A stretch of DNA of 53,494 bases from Giesbergeria sp. (GTDB lineage: Bacteria > Pseudomonadota > Gammaproteobacteria > Burkholderiales > Burkholderiaceae_C): the NCBI GenBank assembly GCA_023150295.1, contig JAKLLE010000019.1:1-53494 (forward strand), in the 5' to 3' direction. How positions within the stretch are numbered: position 1 is the stretch's first letter; every line of letters starts with the position of its first letter. The position numbers and the translations under genes are program-made. Below are positions 1 through 9,790 of this stretch, piece after piece. Below the pieces are notes generated by a model. It was not told the DNA's origin. It saw only the letters and a list, made by a program, of their open reading frames with translations, and ran no database searches.

Positions 1-58
1 GTGGCCCGGCGAGGATTTGCAACGCCGCAGACGCTGCTTTTGCGGGGCAACCCTTCGG

Positions 59-157
59 GCAAGGCAGCAAACCGCCACGCTCGTTGTTGCCCGCCTTGCC
101 CAGGCCGCCAGCATGGGCTGCGGCAGGCGCCTAGATCGTGGCGGTTTGCTGCCTTGC
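59..157. repeat. Perfect 21-bp inverted repeat, 57-nt spacer
   Basis: Bases 59-79 are the exact reverse complement of 137-157, with 57 nt between them. The stretch 1-254 contains no ORF with convincing codon usage. The repeat could be a long cruciform or transcript hairpin, the end of a small non-autonomous element, or a remnant of an upstream terminator. There is no T-tract on either side. Confidence 0.6.
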
Positions 158-254
158 GTACCCCATGAAAAGATCGTGAACAGGTTCTTAAACCGCGCGC
201 ACAGACTCGGCCATTGGGGTTCTCCATGATGGCAGCGCGCAAAAGGGCGACCCC

Positions 255-260
255 TATAAT
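255..260 (+). promoter_or_regulatory. Putative -10 box upstream of amino-acid ABC operon
   Basis: A perfect TATAAT lies about 120 nt before the start codon of the solute-binding protein gene. No good -35 hexamer is visible at 16-18 nt upstream, so it may depend on an activator. Transcription from here would run through the hairpin leader at 281-352. Confidence 0.45.
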
Positions 261-280
261 TGCAACAGTTTGATGACACC

Positions 281-352
281 GTGGCCCGACATCCCTCGGG
301 CCACGCCGTTTTCCCTGGCTCCGGCCCCGCTATCCGCAGGCCGGATTTTTTT
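281..352 (+). promoter_or_regulatory. Two-hairpin leader ending in an intrinsic terminator (attenuator or small RNA)
   Basis: Hairpin 1 pairs 281-289 with 296-304 (9 bp, 6-nt loop). Hairpin 2 pairs 320-326 with 339-345 (7 bp) and is followed directly by seven Ts at 346-352, a classic Rho-independent terminator. Both lie between a TATAAT box and the first gene of the ABC operon. Bases 298-302 could instead pair with 323-327, which would disrupt the terminator stem. The arrangement fits transcription attenuation of the operon or a short terminated RNA of about 85 nt. I do not recognise a known riboswitch. Confidence 0.55.
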
Positions 353-380
353 GTACCTGAACACCCCGACAGGACATACG

Positions 381-1142
381 ATGAAGTTTCTCAAGTTTGT
401 CGCTTCCGCCGTGGCGCTGTGCGCCGTATTCGGCGCCCAGGCCCGCACTTTTGACGAGGTCAAGAAAGACGGCAAGATCCTGATTGCCACCGAAGGCCAG
501 TTCGCTCCCTTCAACTTCTTCAACGGCACGACGCTCACTGGTTTCGAGGTCGAACTGGCCGAGTTGGTGGCCAAGAAGATGGGCGTGACGGTGCAATGGA
601 AGACGCTGGGCTTTGACGCACTGCTCACCGGCCTGCGCCAGGACCGCTGGGATCTGGTGATCGCCTCGCACGGCATCACCGAAGAGCGCGCCAAGGCCGT
701 GACCTTCACCGAACCGCACTACTGCTCGGGCGGCATGATCATCGCCATGGACCCGGCCATCAAGAACGCCAAGGACCTGGCGGGCAAGGTGGTGGCGGTG
801 CAGACCGGCACCAGCTACCTGGAAAACGTCCAGAAAGTCTCCGCCATCAAGGAGATGAAGAACTTCCCCACCGACGTGGACGCCCGCAGCGCCCTGGCTT
901 CGCGCCGCGTGGACGCCTGGGTCACGGACCGCTTCGTCGCCAAGGCCGTGGCCGAGAAGAACCCCGGCGCCGGCTTCAAGCTGGGCGACATGCTGTTCAT
1001 CGAGCGCATCGCCGCTGCCGTGGCCAAGGGCAACCAGTCGCTCGCACAGGGCTGGTCCAAGGCACTGGCCGAAACCATGGCCGACGGCAGCTACGCGCAG
1101 CTGTCCAAGAAGTACTTCAACGAAGACGTGCGCTGCCAGTAA
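381..1142 (+). CDS. Polar amino-acid ABC transporter, periplasmic substrate-binding protein
   Basis: This 253-residue SBP_bac_3-family protein captures an amino acid in the periplasm and delivers it to the permease encoded next. Residues 1-22 form a Sec signal peptide ending in AQA. The mature protein carries family hallmarks: an IATEGQFAPFNF strand near the N-terminus, a GFEVELAELVAKKMG helix, and AVQTGTSY at the start of the second lobe. The reading frame stays open upstream, but ATG 381 is chosen because AGGA sits 6 nt before it and it begins the signal peptide. The permease and ATPase follow on the same strand, so the three form one operon. The ligand cannot be read from the sequence. Confidence 0.93.
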   Translation: MKFLKFVASAVALCAVFGAQARTFDEVKKDGKILIATEGQFAPFNFFNGTTLTGFEVELAELVAKKMGVTVQWKTLGFDALLTGLRQDRWDLVIASHGITEERAKAVTFTEPHYCSGGMIIAMDPAIKNAKDLAGKVVAVQTGTSYLENVQKVSAIKEMKNFPTDVDARSALASRRVDAWVTDRFVAKAVAEKNPGAGFKLGDMLFIERIAAAVAKGNQSLAQGWSKALAETMADGSYAQLSKKYFNEDVRCQ

Positions 1143-1183
1143 GCACGCGGGCGCTCCACGCGCCCTCACCGGTCTGATCTTTC

Positions 1184-1966
1184 ATGCTTACTGCCCTTTG
1201 GCCCAGCCACTGGAGCCGCCAGCAACGCAGCAATGCGACGCTGGTGAGCGCCGTGGCCCTGATGGTGCTTGCCCTGGTTCTGCTGGGCAAGGCGCTGTCC
1301 TTCCTTCCTGAACCCATTGGCCCGAATGCGCAGGCCTTCTCCGACGGCGCCCGCACCACGCTGTGGCTGACACTGATCAGCGGCAGCATCGGTTTGGTGC
1401 TGGGCACGGCGGCGGCGCTGGCGCGCACGGCCCGCTGGGCTGCGCTGCGCTATGTGGCCAGCTTCTACATCTGGGTCATCCGCGGCACGCCGCTGTTGGT
1501 GCAGATTCTTTTCGTTTACTTTGCGCTTCCGGTGCTGGTCCCAGGCCTCAACCTGCCGGACTTTGCCGCCGCCGTGCTGGCACTGTCGCTCAACGTGGGC
1601 GCCTACAACGCCGAAGCCATTCGTGCCGGCCTGCTGGCCGTGCCACGGGGCCAGACCGAGGCAGCTCGCGCCCTGGGCCTGGGGCGCATGCATGTGTTCT
1701 TCGACGTGGTGTTTCCGCAGGCCTTCAAGATTGCGCTGCCGCCGCTGGTGAGCAACTTTGTCGCACTGCTCAAGGATTCGTCCTTGGCCTACGCCATCGG
1801 CGTAGTGGAGTTGACCAACGTGGGCAACCGCATCCAGTCGGCCACCTTCCAACCCATTGCCACGCTGACCACGGTGGCTGTCACCTACCTGCTGTTGACC
1901 ACGCTGGTCACGCAGATTTCCAACGCCATCGAATACCGCTTCGATGTGGAAGGGCGCGCGCGATGA
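1184..1966 (+). CDS. Polar amino-acid ABC transporter, permease (HisM/HisQ family)
   Basis: This 260-residue inner-membrane permease forms the translocation pore. It has five or so hydrophobic segments, and its EAA loop ([20 protein letters not shown], then ALGLG, about residues 145-170) docks on the ATPase. The family motif IRGTPLLVQ precedes it. Only one permease gene is present, so the pore is probably a homodimer. It follows the binding-protein gene by 41 nt, and its stop overlaps the ATPase start (ATGA), indicating translational coupling. Confidence 0.93.
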   Translation: MLTALWPSHWSRQQRSNATLVSAVALMVLALVLLGKALSFLPEPIGPNAQAFSDGARTTLWLTLISGSIGLVLGTAAALARTARWAALRYVASFYIWVIRGTPLLVQILFVYFALPVLVPGLNLPDFAAAVLALSLNVGAYNAEAIRAGLLAVPRGQTEAARALGLGRMHVFFDVVFPQAFKIALPPLVSNFVALLKDSSLAYAIGVVELTNVGNRIQSATFQPIATLTTVAVTYLLLTTLVTQISNAIEYRFDVEGRAR

Positions 1967-2712
1967 GCCGACCCCAACCCACCCCCTACATCGTGGCAGA
2001 GCATGTGTGCAAATCGTTTGGCACACACCAGGTGCTGCGCGACGTGTCCACGCACTTCAACACGGGCGAAGTCACGGTGATCATCGGCGCCTCGGGCTCG
2101 GGCAAGAGCACGCTGCTGCGCGCCATCAACCGGCTGGAGCCGCACGACAGCGGCACCATTTCCATCGGTGGCGTGCCCGTGACCGACGACCCGCACACCC
2201 TGCAGAAGCAACGCTGCGAGGTGGGCATGGTGTTCCAGCAGTTCAACCTGTTTGGCCACCTGAGCGTGCTGGACAACATCACGCTGGCGCCCCGGCGCAT
2301 TCGGCGCACCCCTCGGGCCCAGGCGAATGAGCAGGCCATGGTGCTGCTGCGCCGCGTGGGCCTGCATGAGCACGCGCACAAATACCCGTGGCAGCTTTCG
2401 GGCGGGCAGCAGCAGCGTGTCGCCATCGCGCGCGCGCTGGCCATGCAGCCCCAGGTGATGCTGTTCGACGAACCCACCTCGGCGCTCGATCCCGAGATGG
2501 TGCAGGAAGTGCTGGATGTGATGCGCGAGCTGGCGCGCGGCGGCATGACCATGATCGTGGTGACCCACGAAATGGGCTTTGCCCGCGAGGTGTCCGACCG
2601 CGTTTTGTTCTTCGACCAGGGCCGCATTGCGCACGATGCACCGCCTGCTTCGTTCTTCGACAACCCCGGCAATGACCGCATCCGTGCCTTCATCGGCCGC
2701 ATGGGCGCCTGA
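1963..2712 (+). CDS. Polar amino-acid ABC transporter, ATP-binding protein
   Basis: This 249-residue cytoplasmic ATPase powers the transporter. It shows a Walker A motif (GASGSGKST, about residue 43), Q-loop (VFQQFNLF), signature LSGGQQQR, Walker B with D-loop ([12 protein letters not shown]) and H-loop (VTHEMGFA), in the arrangement typical of GlnQ/HisP. The frame is open 600 nt further upstream inside the permease gene, but ATG 1963 overlaps the permease stop and gives the standard family length. All catalytic motifs are intact. Confidence 0.95.
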   Translation: MSRPQPTPYIVAEHVCKSFGTHQVLRDVSTHFNTGEVTVIIGASGSGKSTLLRAINRLEPHDSGTISIGGVPVTDDPHTLQKQRCEVGMVFQQFNLFGHLSVLDNITLAPRRIRRTPRAQANEQAMVLLRRVGLHEHAHKYPWQLSGGQQQRVAIARALAMQPQVMLFDEPTSALDPEMVQEVLDVMRELARGGMTMIVVTHEMGFAREVSDRVLFFDQGRIAHDAPPASFFDNPGNDRIRAFIGRMGA

Positions 2713-2766
2713 GATCCAGAGCCCACCGTTCCTTCGCTACCTCCCACACAACCCAACGGAGTGACC

Positions 2767-4053
2767 ATGAAACTGACCCACACCTTCGTGACCCTGCTGG
2801 CCGCCGGCCTGTGCAGCCTGCCTGCGGGCGCCCTGGCGCAGTCCGCCAAAGAGCTGGAAGAACTGCGCAACGAGCTCAAGGCCCTGCGCGCCGAGCTCAA
2901 CCAGCTCAAGGCCCAGCAGGCACAGGCACCTGCCGCCTCGGCATCGGCCTGGAATGACCGTATCGATGCCGTGGAGCTCAAGCAGAAGGATGCCGTGGTG
3001 CTGGGCGACATTCCCGGGAGCTTCCGCCTGCCGGGCAGCGAAACCTCGATCCGCGTGTACGGTTTTGCCGAGGCCAACCTGATCAAGGACTTCAAGGGCA
3101 CGGCACCGGGCGACAACTTCTCCAACCTTGCCGAGCAGCCGCTGGGCAAGAGCGACAACGGCAAGACCGTGCTCACGGGCCAGACCTCGCGCTTCGGTTT
3201 CGAGACCTCCACCCCGATGGGCAACGGCGCGTTCAACACCAAGATCGAGGCCGATTTCTACGGCTACTGCGGCTCCGAGTGCAACCGCAACCGCCTGCGC
3301 CTGCGCCACGCCTATGGCGAATACGCGGGCTGGCTGATCGGCCAGACCTGGTCCACCTTCATGGACCTCGACAACCTGCCCGAGACAGTGGACTTCAACG
3401 GCCCTCCGGGTGCCACCTCGCGCCGCCCCACCATGGTGCGCTACACCTACAACAACCCCCAGCTGGCCAAGTTCCAGTTCGCGCTGGAGGAGCCGTCTGA
3501 CGGCGCACACTCGCCCAACCTGATCGCACGTGTGGACAAGGGCTTCGACTGGGGCAGCCTGAGCGCGCGCATCCTGTCGCACGAACAGCGTATCAGCGGT
3601 GTGAGCAAGCGCGGCATGGGCCTGGGCCTGTCGGGCGCGTACAAGCTCACGGGCACCACCACCCTGATGGGCCAGTACACGCTGATGGACGGCGACAACG
3701 ACGGCGCCTACCTCGTGGGCGCCAACTACCCGGTGGTCGATGGCACCACCCTGCGCCTGGACCGCGCCCAGGGCGTGGTGTTGGGACTGGGCAACGTGTT
3801 CAGCGAGCGACTGCGTGGCACGCTGTCCATGGGCTGGGTGCGTTCGCGCAACCGCCTGGGTGATGCCTACGTGAGCGCCTACGGCGACACCGGCAACCTG
3901 CGCCTGTTCCAATGGCATGCCGGCATGTACTACACCCCGATCAAGAACGTTGAACTCGGCACCGAACTGCTGGGCGGCCGTCGCACCACCTTTGGCGGCG
4001 CCACGGGCAACATGACGCGCCTGAACCTGCAGGCGCGCTACCTGTTCAACTGA
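2767..4053 (+). CDS. DcaP-like trimeric outer-membrane porin
   Basis: This 428-residue protein has a signal peptide (residues 1-25, cleavage after ALAQ). A heptad-rich coiled coil follows (about 27-55, Leu/Ala/Glu-rich), then a beta-barrel with alternating aromatic strands and terminal LQARYLFN ending in aromatic Phe. The N-terminal coiled coil and motifs such as TGQTSRFGFE and YGEYAGWLIGQTWSTF match the DcaP-like family, whose members import small anionic solutes. A GTG two codons upstream is possible. The gene lies 54 nt after the ABC ATPase, which suggests outer- and inner-membrane steps for one substrate are co-expressed; that coupling is inference. Confidence 0.85.
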   Translation: MKLTHTFVTLLAAGLCSLPAGALAQSAKELEELRNELKALRAELNQLKAQQAQAPAASASAWNDRIDAVELKQKDAVVLGDIPGSFRLPGSETSIRVYGFAEANLIKDFKGTAPGDNFSNLAEQPLGKSDNGKTVLTGQTSRFGFETSTPMGNGAFNTKIEADFYGYCGSECNRNRLRLRHAYGEYAGWLIGQTWSTFMDLDNLPETVDFNGPPGATSRRPTMVRYTYNNPQLAKFQFALEEPSDGAHSPNLIARVDKGFDWGSLSARILSHEQRISGVSKRGMGLGLSGAYKLTGTTTLMGQYTLMDGDNDGAYLVGANYPVVDGTTLRLDRAQGVVLGLGNVFSERLRGTLSMGWVRSRNRLGDAYVSAYGDTGNLRLFQWHAGMYYTPIKNVELGTELLGGRRTTFGGATGNMTRLNLQARYLFN

Positions 4054-4075
4054 TCCGGCCCTGGGCCCTTCACCA

Positions 4076-4109
4076 GGCTGGCCGGGCAACCGGCCAGCCT
4101 TTTCTTTTT
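4076..4109 (+). terminator. Rho-independent terminator after porin gene
   Basis: A perfect 10-bp stem (4076-4085 with 4090-4099, loop GCAA) is followed by TTTTCTTTTT. It lies 22 nt after the porin stop and just before the next start codon, so it ends the ABC-porin transcript and the EamA gene must have its own promoter or rely on read-through. Confidence 0.9.
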
Positions 4110-4117
4110 CTGCTGCC

Positions 4118-5008
4118 ATGCGTTCTGAACGACTGGGCCTGATGGCCTTGCTGGTGGTGACCCTGGTGTGGGGCACCACTTTTCCTGCGATGAAGCTGCT
4201 GTCCGCACAGCTCGATGCACTGCAGATCATCTGGTGGCGCTTTGCCATCGCGCTGCTGGTGCTGGCCCCTTTGTGGTGGGGCATGCGGCGCAGTGAACTG
4301 CGCTGGGGCGCCCTGCTGGGGCTGCTGCTGTTCCTGGCGTTCTGGCTGCAGATCGAGGGGCTGGCACGCACCAGCAGCAACCGCAATGCCTTTGTCACCG
4401 GCCTGAACGTGCTGGTGGTTCCGATCATCGCCATGCTGGCCCTGGGGCGGCGCTATGGCTGGCAACTGTGGGCGGCCTGCGCCCTGGCGTGTATGGGCAT
4501 GGCATTGATGTTCCATGAGGATGCGCCCTGGAACCTGGGCGACTCTCTCACCCTGGCCAGCACGGTGTTCTATGCCATCTACATCCTCGCGCTGGAGGAG
4601 AGCACCCGCCGAACGCTGCTGCGGCCACTGCGTGCCACGCGCATGGCCGCCGTGCAGGCCAGCGTGATGCTGGGGGCCTCCAGCGCCTTGCTGTGGGCAA
4701 GGGGCTCCGAATTGCCGCTGGCCCAGGTGCATACGCTGGCGCCCCACGCGCTGGCGGCCCTGGTGTACCTGGGCGTGCTGGCCAGCGTGGTGGTGGTGAC
4801 GCTGCAGGCCTGGGGCCAACAGCGGGTGGATGCGATGCGCAGCGCCATCGTCTTTGGTCTGGAACCTGTGTTTGCGGCCCTGACCGCCTGGGCGATGCTG
4901 GGCGAAACACTGGGCTGGTCTGGGCTGGCGGGGGCAGCGCTGATCATTGGTGGCCTGGTGTTGAGCCAGCTCCAGCCACCAGCCAAGGTGCAGCTCACGG
5001 CGCAGTGA
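4118..5008 (+). CDS. EamA/DMT-family transporter
   Basis: This 296-residue inner-membrane protein has about ten hydrophobic helices in two EamA repeats. The first begins LVWGTTFPAMKLL (about residue 16), and the second ends in LGETLGWSGLAGAALIIGGLVL (about 262-284), where the LGE motif is typical. Such proteins export metabolites or amino acids; the substrate is not predictable. It starts right after a terminator and converges with mrdA, the two coding ends overlapping by 14 nt. Confidence 0.85.
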   Translation: MRSERLGLMALLVVTLVWGTTFPAMKLLSAQLDALQIIWWRFAIALLVLAPLWWGMRRSELRWGALLGLLLFLAFWLQIEGLARTSSNRNAFVTGLNVLVVPIIAMLALGRRYGWQLWAACALACMGMALMFHEDAPWNLGDSLTLASTVFYAIYILALEESTRRTLLRPLRATRMAAVQASVMLGASSALLWARGSELPLAQVHTLAPHALAALVYLGVLASVVVVTLQAWGQQRVDAMRSAIVFGLEPVFAALTAWAMLGETLGWSGLAGAALIIGGLVLSQLQPPAKVQLTAQ

Positions 5009-6935
5009 GCGCGATGTCTTCCACCTTGCGCGGTTTGCCCAGGGGCGCCGATGCCTGGCCTTTGCGCACAGCTGCCATGTCCTCTTCGCTGGGGTACTGG
5101 CCCAGCAGCCAGTAATCGAATACGCGCCGTGCGATGGGCGCGGCGCTGGCTGCGCCAAAGCCAGCGTTCTCGACAATCAGGGCCAGCGCGATCTGGGGAT
5201 TTTCGGCGGGTGCAAATGCGGCGAACAGCGAATGGTCGCGCTGGTGCTCCTCCAGCAACCGGGCGTTGTACTTGACGTTCTGGCCCAGGCTCACCGCCTG
5301 CGCGGTTCCAGTCTTTCCGGCCGAGGTGTAGGTGGCACCGGCAAACACCCGGGTTCCGGTGCCGCCCTTGTTCACGGCCACCAGGGCATTGCGCACCACT
5401 TCCACGTGCGTGGGGGCATAGCCCAGGCTCTCGCCCGCAGGTTGCTCCAGCTCGCTCACCATGCCCGTCACGGAGTCGCGCACCGCCTTGGCCAGGTGGG
5501 GGCGATAGCGGATGCCGCCATTGGCCAGGGTGGCCTCGGCCAGCGCCAACTGCAGCATGGTGAAGTTGTTGTAGCCCTGCCCGATGCCCAGCGACACCGT
5601 CTCGCCGGGAAACCAGCGCTTGGCCTCGGCACGCTTGTTGATCTGGCGTTTCCAGGCCGTGCTGGGCAGCACACCGCGGAGTTCACCGCCCAGGTCGATG
5701 CCGGTGATCTGCCCGAAACCCAGGGGCTTCATGAAGTCGTGGATGGAGTCCACACCCAGCTCCACCCCCAAGGAGTAGAAGTAGGTGTTGCTGGAGTACT
5801 GGATGGCGCGGTGCATGTCCACCCCGCCCAGTCCGCCCTCGTGGCTTCGGAACGTGCGCCCACCGTAGTTGTAGAAGCCTGGGTCATTGACCACCACACT
5901 GGGCGCACGCTTGCCCAGCTGCAGCGCGGCCATGGCCATGAAGGGCTTGTAGGTAGAACCCGGCGGGTAGGTGCCGCGCAGCGCACGGTTGAGCAGGGGC
6001 TTGTCCACCGAGGTGTTCAGCGCGTTCCAGTTTTCCGTGTCTATACCCTCGACGAACAGGTTGGGATCGAAGGTGGGCTTGCTCACCAAGGCCAGCACTT
6101 CGCCATTGCGCGGGTCGATGGCCACCAGCGCCCCACGGCGGTCGCCGTACAACTCCTCCACCATTTTTTGCAGCTTGATGTCCAGCGTGAGCATCACCGT
6201 CTGACCTGGCGTGGCCGGGAAGCTGTCGAGCTTGCGCACCGCGCGCCCACCGGCCGAGGTTTCCATCTGCTCCACCCCCGTGGTGCCGTGCAGCAGCCCC
6301 TCGTAGCTCTGCTCTATGCCCAGCTTGCCGATGTACTCGGTGCCCCGGTAGTTGGCCTCGTCTTCGGAATCCTGGATGCGGGCCTTCTCCGCCTGGTTGA
6401 TGCGGCCGATGTAGCCGATGGCATGGCTGCCCACTTCCCCCTGAGGATAGTTGCGGAACAGGCGCGCCTTCACATCCACGCCCGGAAAACGGTAGCGCTG
6501 CGCCGTGAAGCGGGCGACTTCCTCGTCGCTCAAGCGGGTGCGGATGGGCAGGGATTCGAAGCCCTTGGTTTCCTCCATGAGCCGCTTGAAACGGCGCCGA
6601 TCGCGTTGCTGGATCTCGATGATCTCGGCCAGGCCATCGATGGTCTGCTCCAGATGGGCCACCTTGGAGGGCGTGATCTCCAGCGTATAGGCCGAATAGT
6701 TGGTGGCCAGCACCACGCCGTTGCGGTCCAGGATGAGGCCCCGGTTGGGTACGATGGGAACCACGGCCGTGCGGTTGCTTTCGGCCTGGTCCGCGAGGTC
6801 CTCGTGGCGGTGCACCTGCAGATACACCAGCCGCGCCACCAGCAGCCCGAACGCCAGCAGCACCACCAGCCCCAGCACCACCACCCGCAGGCGAAAGCGG
6901 CGCGCTTCGGCTTCGACGTTGCGCAGTTCGGTCAT
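4995..6935 (-). CDS. mrdA: Penicillin-binding protein 2 (peptidoglycan DD-transpeptidase)
   Basis: This 646-residue class B PBP cross-links peptidoglycan during cell elongation with the MreBCD/RodA machinery. It has an N-terminal membrane anchor (about 17-40), a dimerisation/pedestal domain starting VPNRGLILDRNG, and a transpeptidase domain. The three active-site motifs are present: STYK (Ser327, Lys330), SSN (381-383) and KTGTA (541-545). The length is normal for the family. It is the last gene of the mreBCD-mrdA run. No rodA gene follows, because the neighbour converges from the other strand. Confidence 0.95.
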   Translation of the reverse strand: MTELRNVEAEARRFRLRVVVLGLVVLLAFGLLVARLVYLQVHRHEDLADQAESNRTAVVPIVPNRGLILDRNGVVLATNYSAYTLEITPSKVAHLEQTIDGLAEIIEIQQRDRRRFKRLMEETKGFESLPIRTRLSDEEVARFTAQRYRFPGVDVKARLFRNYPQGEVGSHAIGYIGRINQAEKARIQDSEDEANYRGTEYIGKLGIEQSYEGLLHGTTGVEQMETSAGGRAVRKLDSFPATPGQTVMLTLDIKLQKMVEELYGDRRGALVAIDPRNGEVLALVSKPTFDPNLFVEGIDTENWNALNTSVDKPLLNRALRGTYPPGSTYKPFMAMAALQLGKRAPSVVVNDPGFYNYGGRTFRSHEGGLGGVDMHRAIQYSSNTYFYSLGVELGVDSIHDFMKPLGFGQITGIDLGGELRGVLPSTAWKRQINKRAEAKRWFPGETVSLGIGQGYNNFTMLQLALAEATLANGGIRYRPHLAKAVRDSVTGMVSELEQPAGESLGYAPTHVEVVRNALVAVNKGGTGTRVFAGATYTSAGKTGTAQAVSLGQNVKYNARLLEEHQRDHSLFAAFAPAENPQIALALIVENAGFGAASAAPIARRVFDYWLLGQYPSEEDMAAVRKGQASAPLGKPRKVEDIALTAP

Positions 6936-6966
6936 GGCTCAGCCCTTCCCCGTGCAGGCGCAGCGT

Positions 6967-7482
6967 TCACGGGCGCTTGTCCGGCGCATCGACCGAACGG
7001 CGCTGCGGTGCCAGAAGCATCCAGCTGACCAAGGGCCAAAGCAGGGCCTCCAGCAGGGGCGCCAGCACAATGCCCCAACCGGGCAGACCGCGCCCCGCCA
7101 GCAGACCGGCGAGCACGTAGGCCGCATGGGCGGCAATGAACAGCCACACCATCTGCCACGGCTGCTGCAAAGGCTTGAGCCACAGCACACGGCGGTGGAA
7201 CATGCGGGTGCCGTACATCAGCACGGTGTAGGCCAGCGCATGCTGTCCGAGCAAGGAAGACTGGTGCACGTCCATGCACAGGCCCAGCGCAAATCCGATG
7301 CCCAGGCCCACGCGCAAAGGTTGGTGCACCCCCCAGAACGCCAGTGCCAGCACCAGCGCATCGGGCATCCAGACCACGCGGCCCAAGGGCAACAGGTTCA
7401 GCGCCAGGGCCACCAACAGGCTGGCGGTGATGAAGGCAGGGTTGACCGGCAGCAGCAAGGGCTGCCCACGGGGCATGATCAT
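6967..7482 (-). CDS. mreD: Rod shape-determining membrane protein MreD
   Basis: This 171-residue hydrophobic inner-membrane protein has about five transmembrane segments. The family-typical ALGLCMDVHQSSLLGQHAL segment (around residues 65-84) contains the conserved aspartate and Gly-rich turn. It sits between mreC and mrdA on the same strand, with gaps of 52 and 31 nt, as in the standard elongasome cluster. A second in-frame ATG two codons in is an alternative start. Confidence 0.9.
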   Translation of the reverse strand: MIMPRGQPLLLPVNPAFITASLLVALALNLLPLGRVVWMPDALVLALAFWGVHQPLRVGLGIGFALGLCMDVHQSSLLGQHALAYTVLMYGTRMFHRRVLWLKPLQQPWQMVWLFIAAHAAYVLAGLLAGRGLPGWGIVLAPLLEALLWPLVSWMLLAPQRRSVDAPDKRP

Positions 7483-7534
7483 GCGCAGGCCTCTTCAGTC
7501 CAAATCGGCACGGCCAGTGGTGCGCGCGAGCGAC

Positions 7535-8458
7535 TCATTTGCGCCCTTTCTTGCGAACCGGCGCCTCTTCCGCCATGGCATCGGGGCGTGGGGGCAGGCG
7601 CAGTGCCTCGGGCTGGAGCACGAGCACATGGCGCGCCCCCTGGATGGCCGCCACGGGTTCACAGTAAATGCGGGCAAAGGCCGAGTCGGCACGCCGCTCC
7701 ACGCGCACGACACGCGACACCGGCAGCCCCGCGGGATAGACCCCATCCAGACCGCTGGTGGTCAGCACGTCGCCCTCCTGCACATCGGCATTGGCCGACA
7801 CAAAGCGCAGTTCCATGCCACCACCATGGCTGGCCACAGGATCGCCATAGGCCACGCCACGCGCGCCGGTGCGCACATTGAGCACGGGAATGGCCTGCTC
7901 ACGGTCGGTTAGCAGGGTGACTTCGCTCACAAAGGGATGAACCCGCGTGACCTGCCCCAGCACACCCGCCCCATCCAGCACGGGCGACCCGGGCTGCACA
8001 CCGGCATCCTGTCCCCGGTCCAGCAGCACCCGCCGGTTGTAGGGGTCTGCCGTTTCATAGAGGATCTGCGCGGCCAGTGAGGGCACGGCCATCCGCTCGC
8101 GCAAGCCCAGAAGCTTGCGCAGCGCCTCGTTCTCCTGGGTCAACGTGTCCGACTGGTGCGCCTGCAGCGCCTGCCGTGCCATCTGCACCCGCGCTTCTTC
8201 CGCCTGGGCCTTGGCTTGCTGCAAAGACTGGAAATACCCTGTCCCATGGGTGGCCCACTCCACAGGCTGGAGCATGAGCCACTGGGCGGGGTAGAGCACG
8301 GCGGCCACCGTCTTGCGCAAGGGGTCGGTGATGCGCAGGCGGGCGTCGGCCACCATCAAAAACAGGGCCAGCGCGCTGTAGAACACCAGTTGGGACAGGG
8401 CCGAAGGGCCCTGGCGGAACAGGGAAGGGGCGCTGCGTTCCAGGGTTCCGAGCGGCAT
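7535..8458 (-). CDS. mreC: Rod shape-determining protein MreC
   Basis: This 307-residue protein has a single N-terminal membrane anchor (about 23-40), a periplasmic coiled coil rich in Gln, Ala and Glu (about 60-105), and the double beta-barrel MreC domain with VLDGAGVLGQVTRV and VTLLTDREQAIPV. It links cytoplasmic MreB to the periplasmic PBP2. The frame opens 12 codons further upstream from a GTG, but the ATG at 8458 is the first ATG and gives a normal N-terminus. The C-terminal tail is Lys/Arg-rich. Confidence 0.93.
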   Translation of the reverse strand: MPLGTLERSAPSLFRQGPSALSQLVFYSALALFLMVADARLRITDPLRKTVAAVLYPAQWLMLQPVEWATHGTGYFQSLQQAKAQAEEARVQMARQALQAHQSDTLTQENEALRKLLGLRERMAVPSLAAQILYETADPYNRRVLLDRGQDAGVQPGSPVLDGAGVLGQVTRVHPFVSEVTLLTDREQAIPVLNVRTGARGVAYGDPVASHGGGMELRFVSANADVQEGDVLTTSGLDGVYPAGLPVSRVVRVERRADSAFARIYCEPVAAIQGARHVLVLQPEALRLPPRPDAMAEEAPVRKKGRK

Positions 8459-8487
8459 TGGCGTTCTGGCAGTGCGGTGGCTTGGGC

Positions 8488-8521
8488 GCCCCACCCCACC
8501 TGTGCGCCGGGTGGGTGGGGC
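8488..8521 (-). terminator. GC-rich hairpin between mreB and mreC
   Basis: Bases 8488-8500 pair with 8510-8521 except for one bulged base, giving a stem of about 12 bp with a 9-nt loop inside the 72-nt mreB-mreC gap. There is no T-tract on the minus strand, so it is more likely an attenuator, partial terminator or mRNA-stability hairpin than a full stop. It would let MreB be made in excess over MreC/MreD. Confidence 0.45.
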
Positions 8522-8530
8522 CTGTCAGCC

Positions 8531-9574
<1,044 letters not shown>

Positions 9575-9790
9575 TCAAAAATCCTCTCGGGCAGGGCAGG
9601 CGCTTCGGCGTGCCATCGCCGGTTTTGTGGCATTCAAATTGACTCTATTGCGCGCAACTGCCTGCCAATCGACAGCCATGTGCAGCCTTGTGCGGCAAAG
9701 GCGGGATAATACCGCATCCCCTGTGAATAACTTGCCCCAGAAAACCCGTTGTTCAAGCTTTACATCCGGTTTCTGTAGGCACACCACTCT

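Noticed and set aside
17-229. 70-residue open frame at the left edge
   Set aside because: It is Arg/Cys-rich, has no ribosome site, overlaps the inverted repeat and shows no codon bias of the neighbouring genes.
330-1169. Long open frames opposite and inside most genes (for example antisense to the ABC, mrdA, maeB, mmsA and res genes)
   Set aside because: In GC-rich DNA the antisense and off-frame strands stay open; their products are His/Arg/Gly-rich with no domain, and the opposite strand carries clear gene families.
1363-1962. N-terminal extension of the ABC ATPase frame
   Set aside because: It is the off-frame reading of the permease gene; the ATPase motifs and normal length begin at the ATGA overlap.
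9575-9790. Promoter assignments for mreB and gatC in the divergent gap
   Set aside because: Only a -10-like GGATAAT is visible; no matching -35 at proper spacing for either gene, so no promoter feature is claimed.
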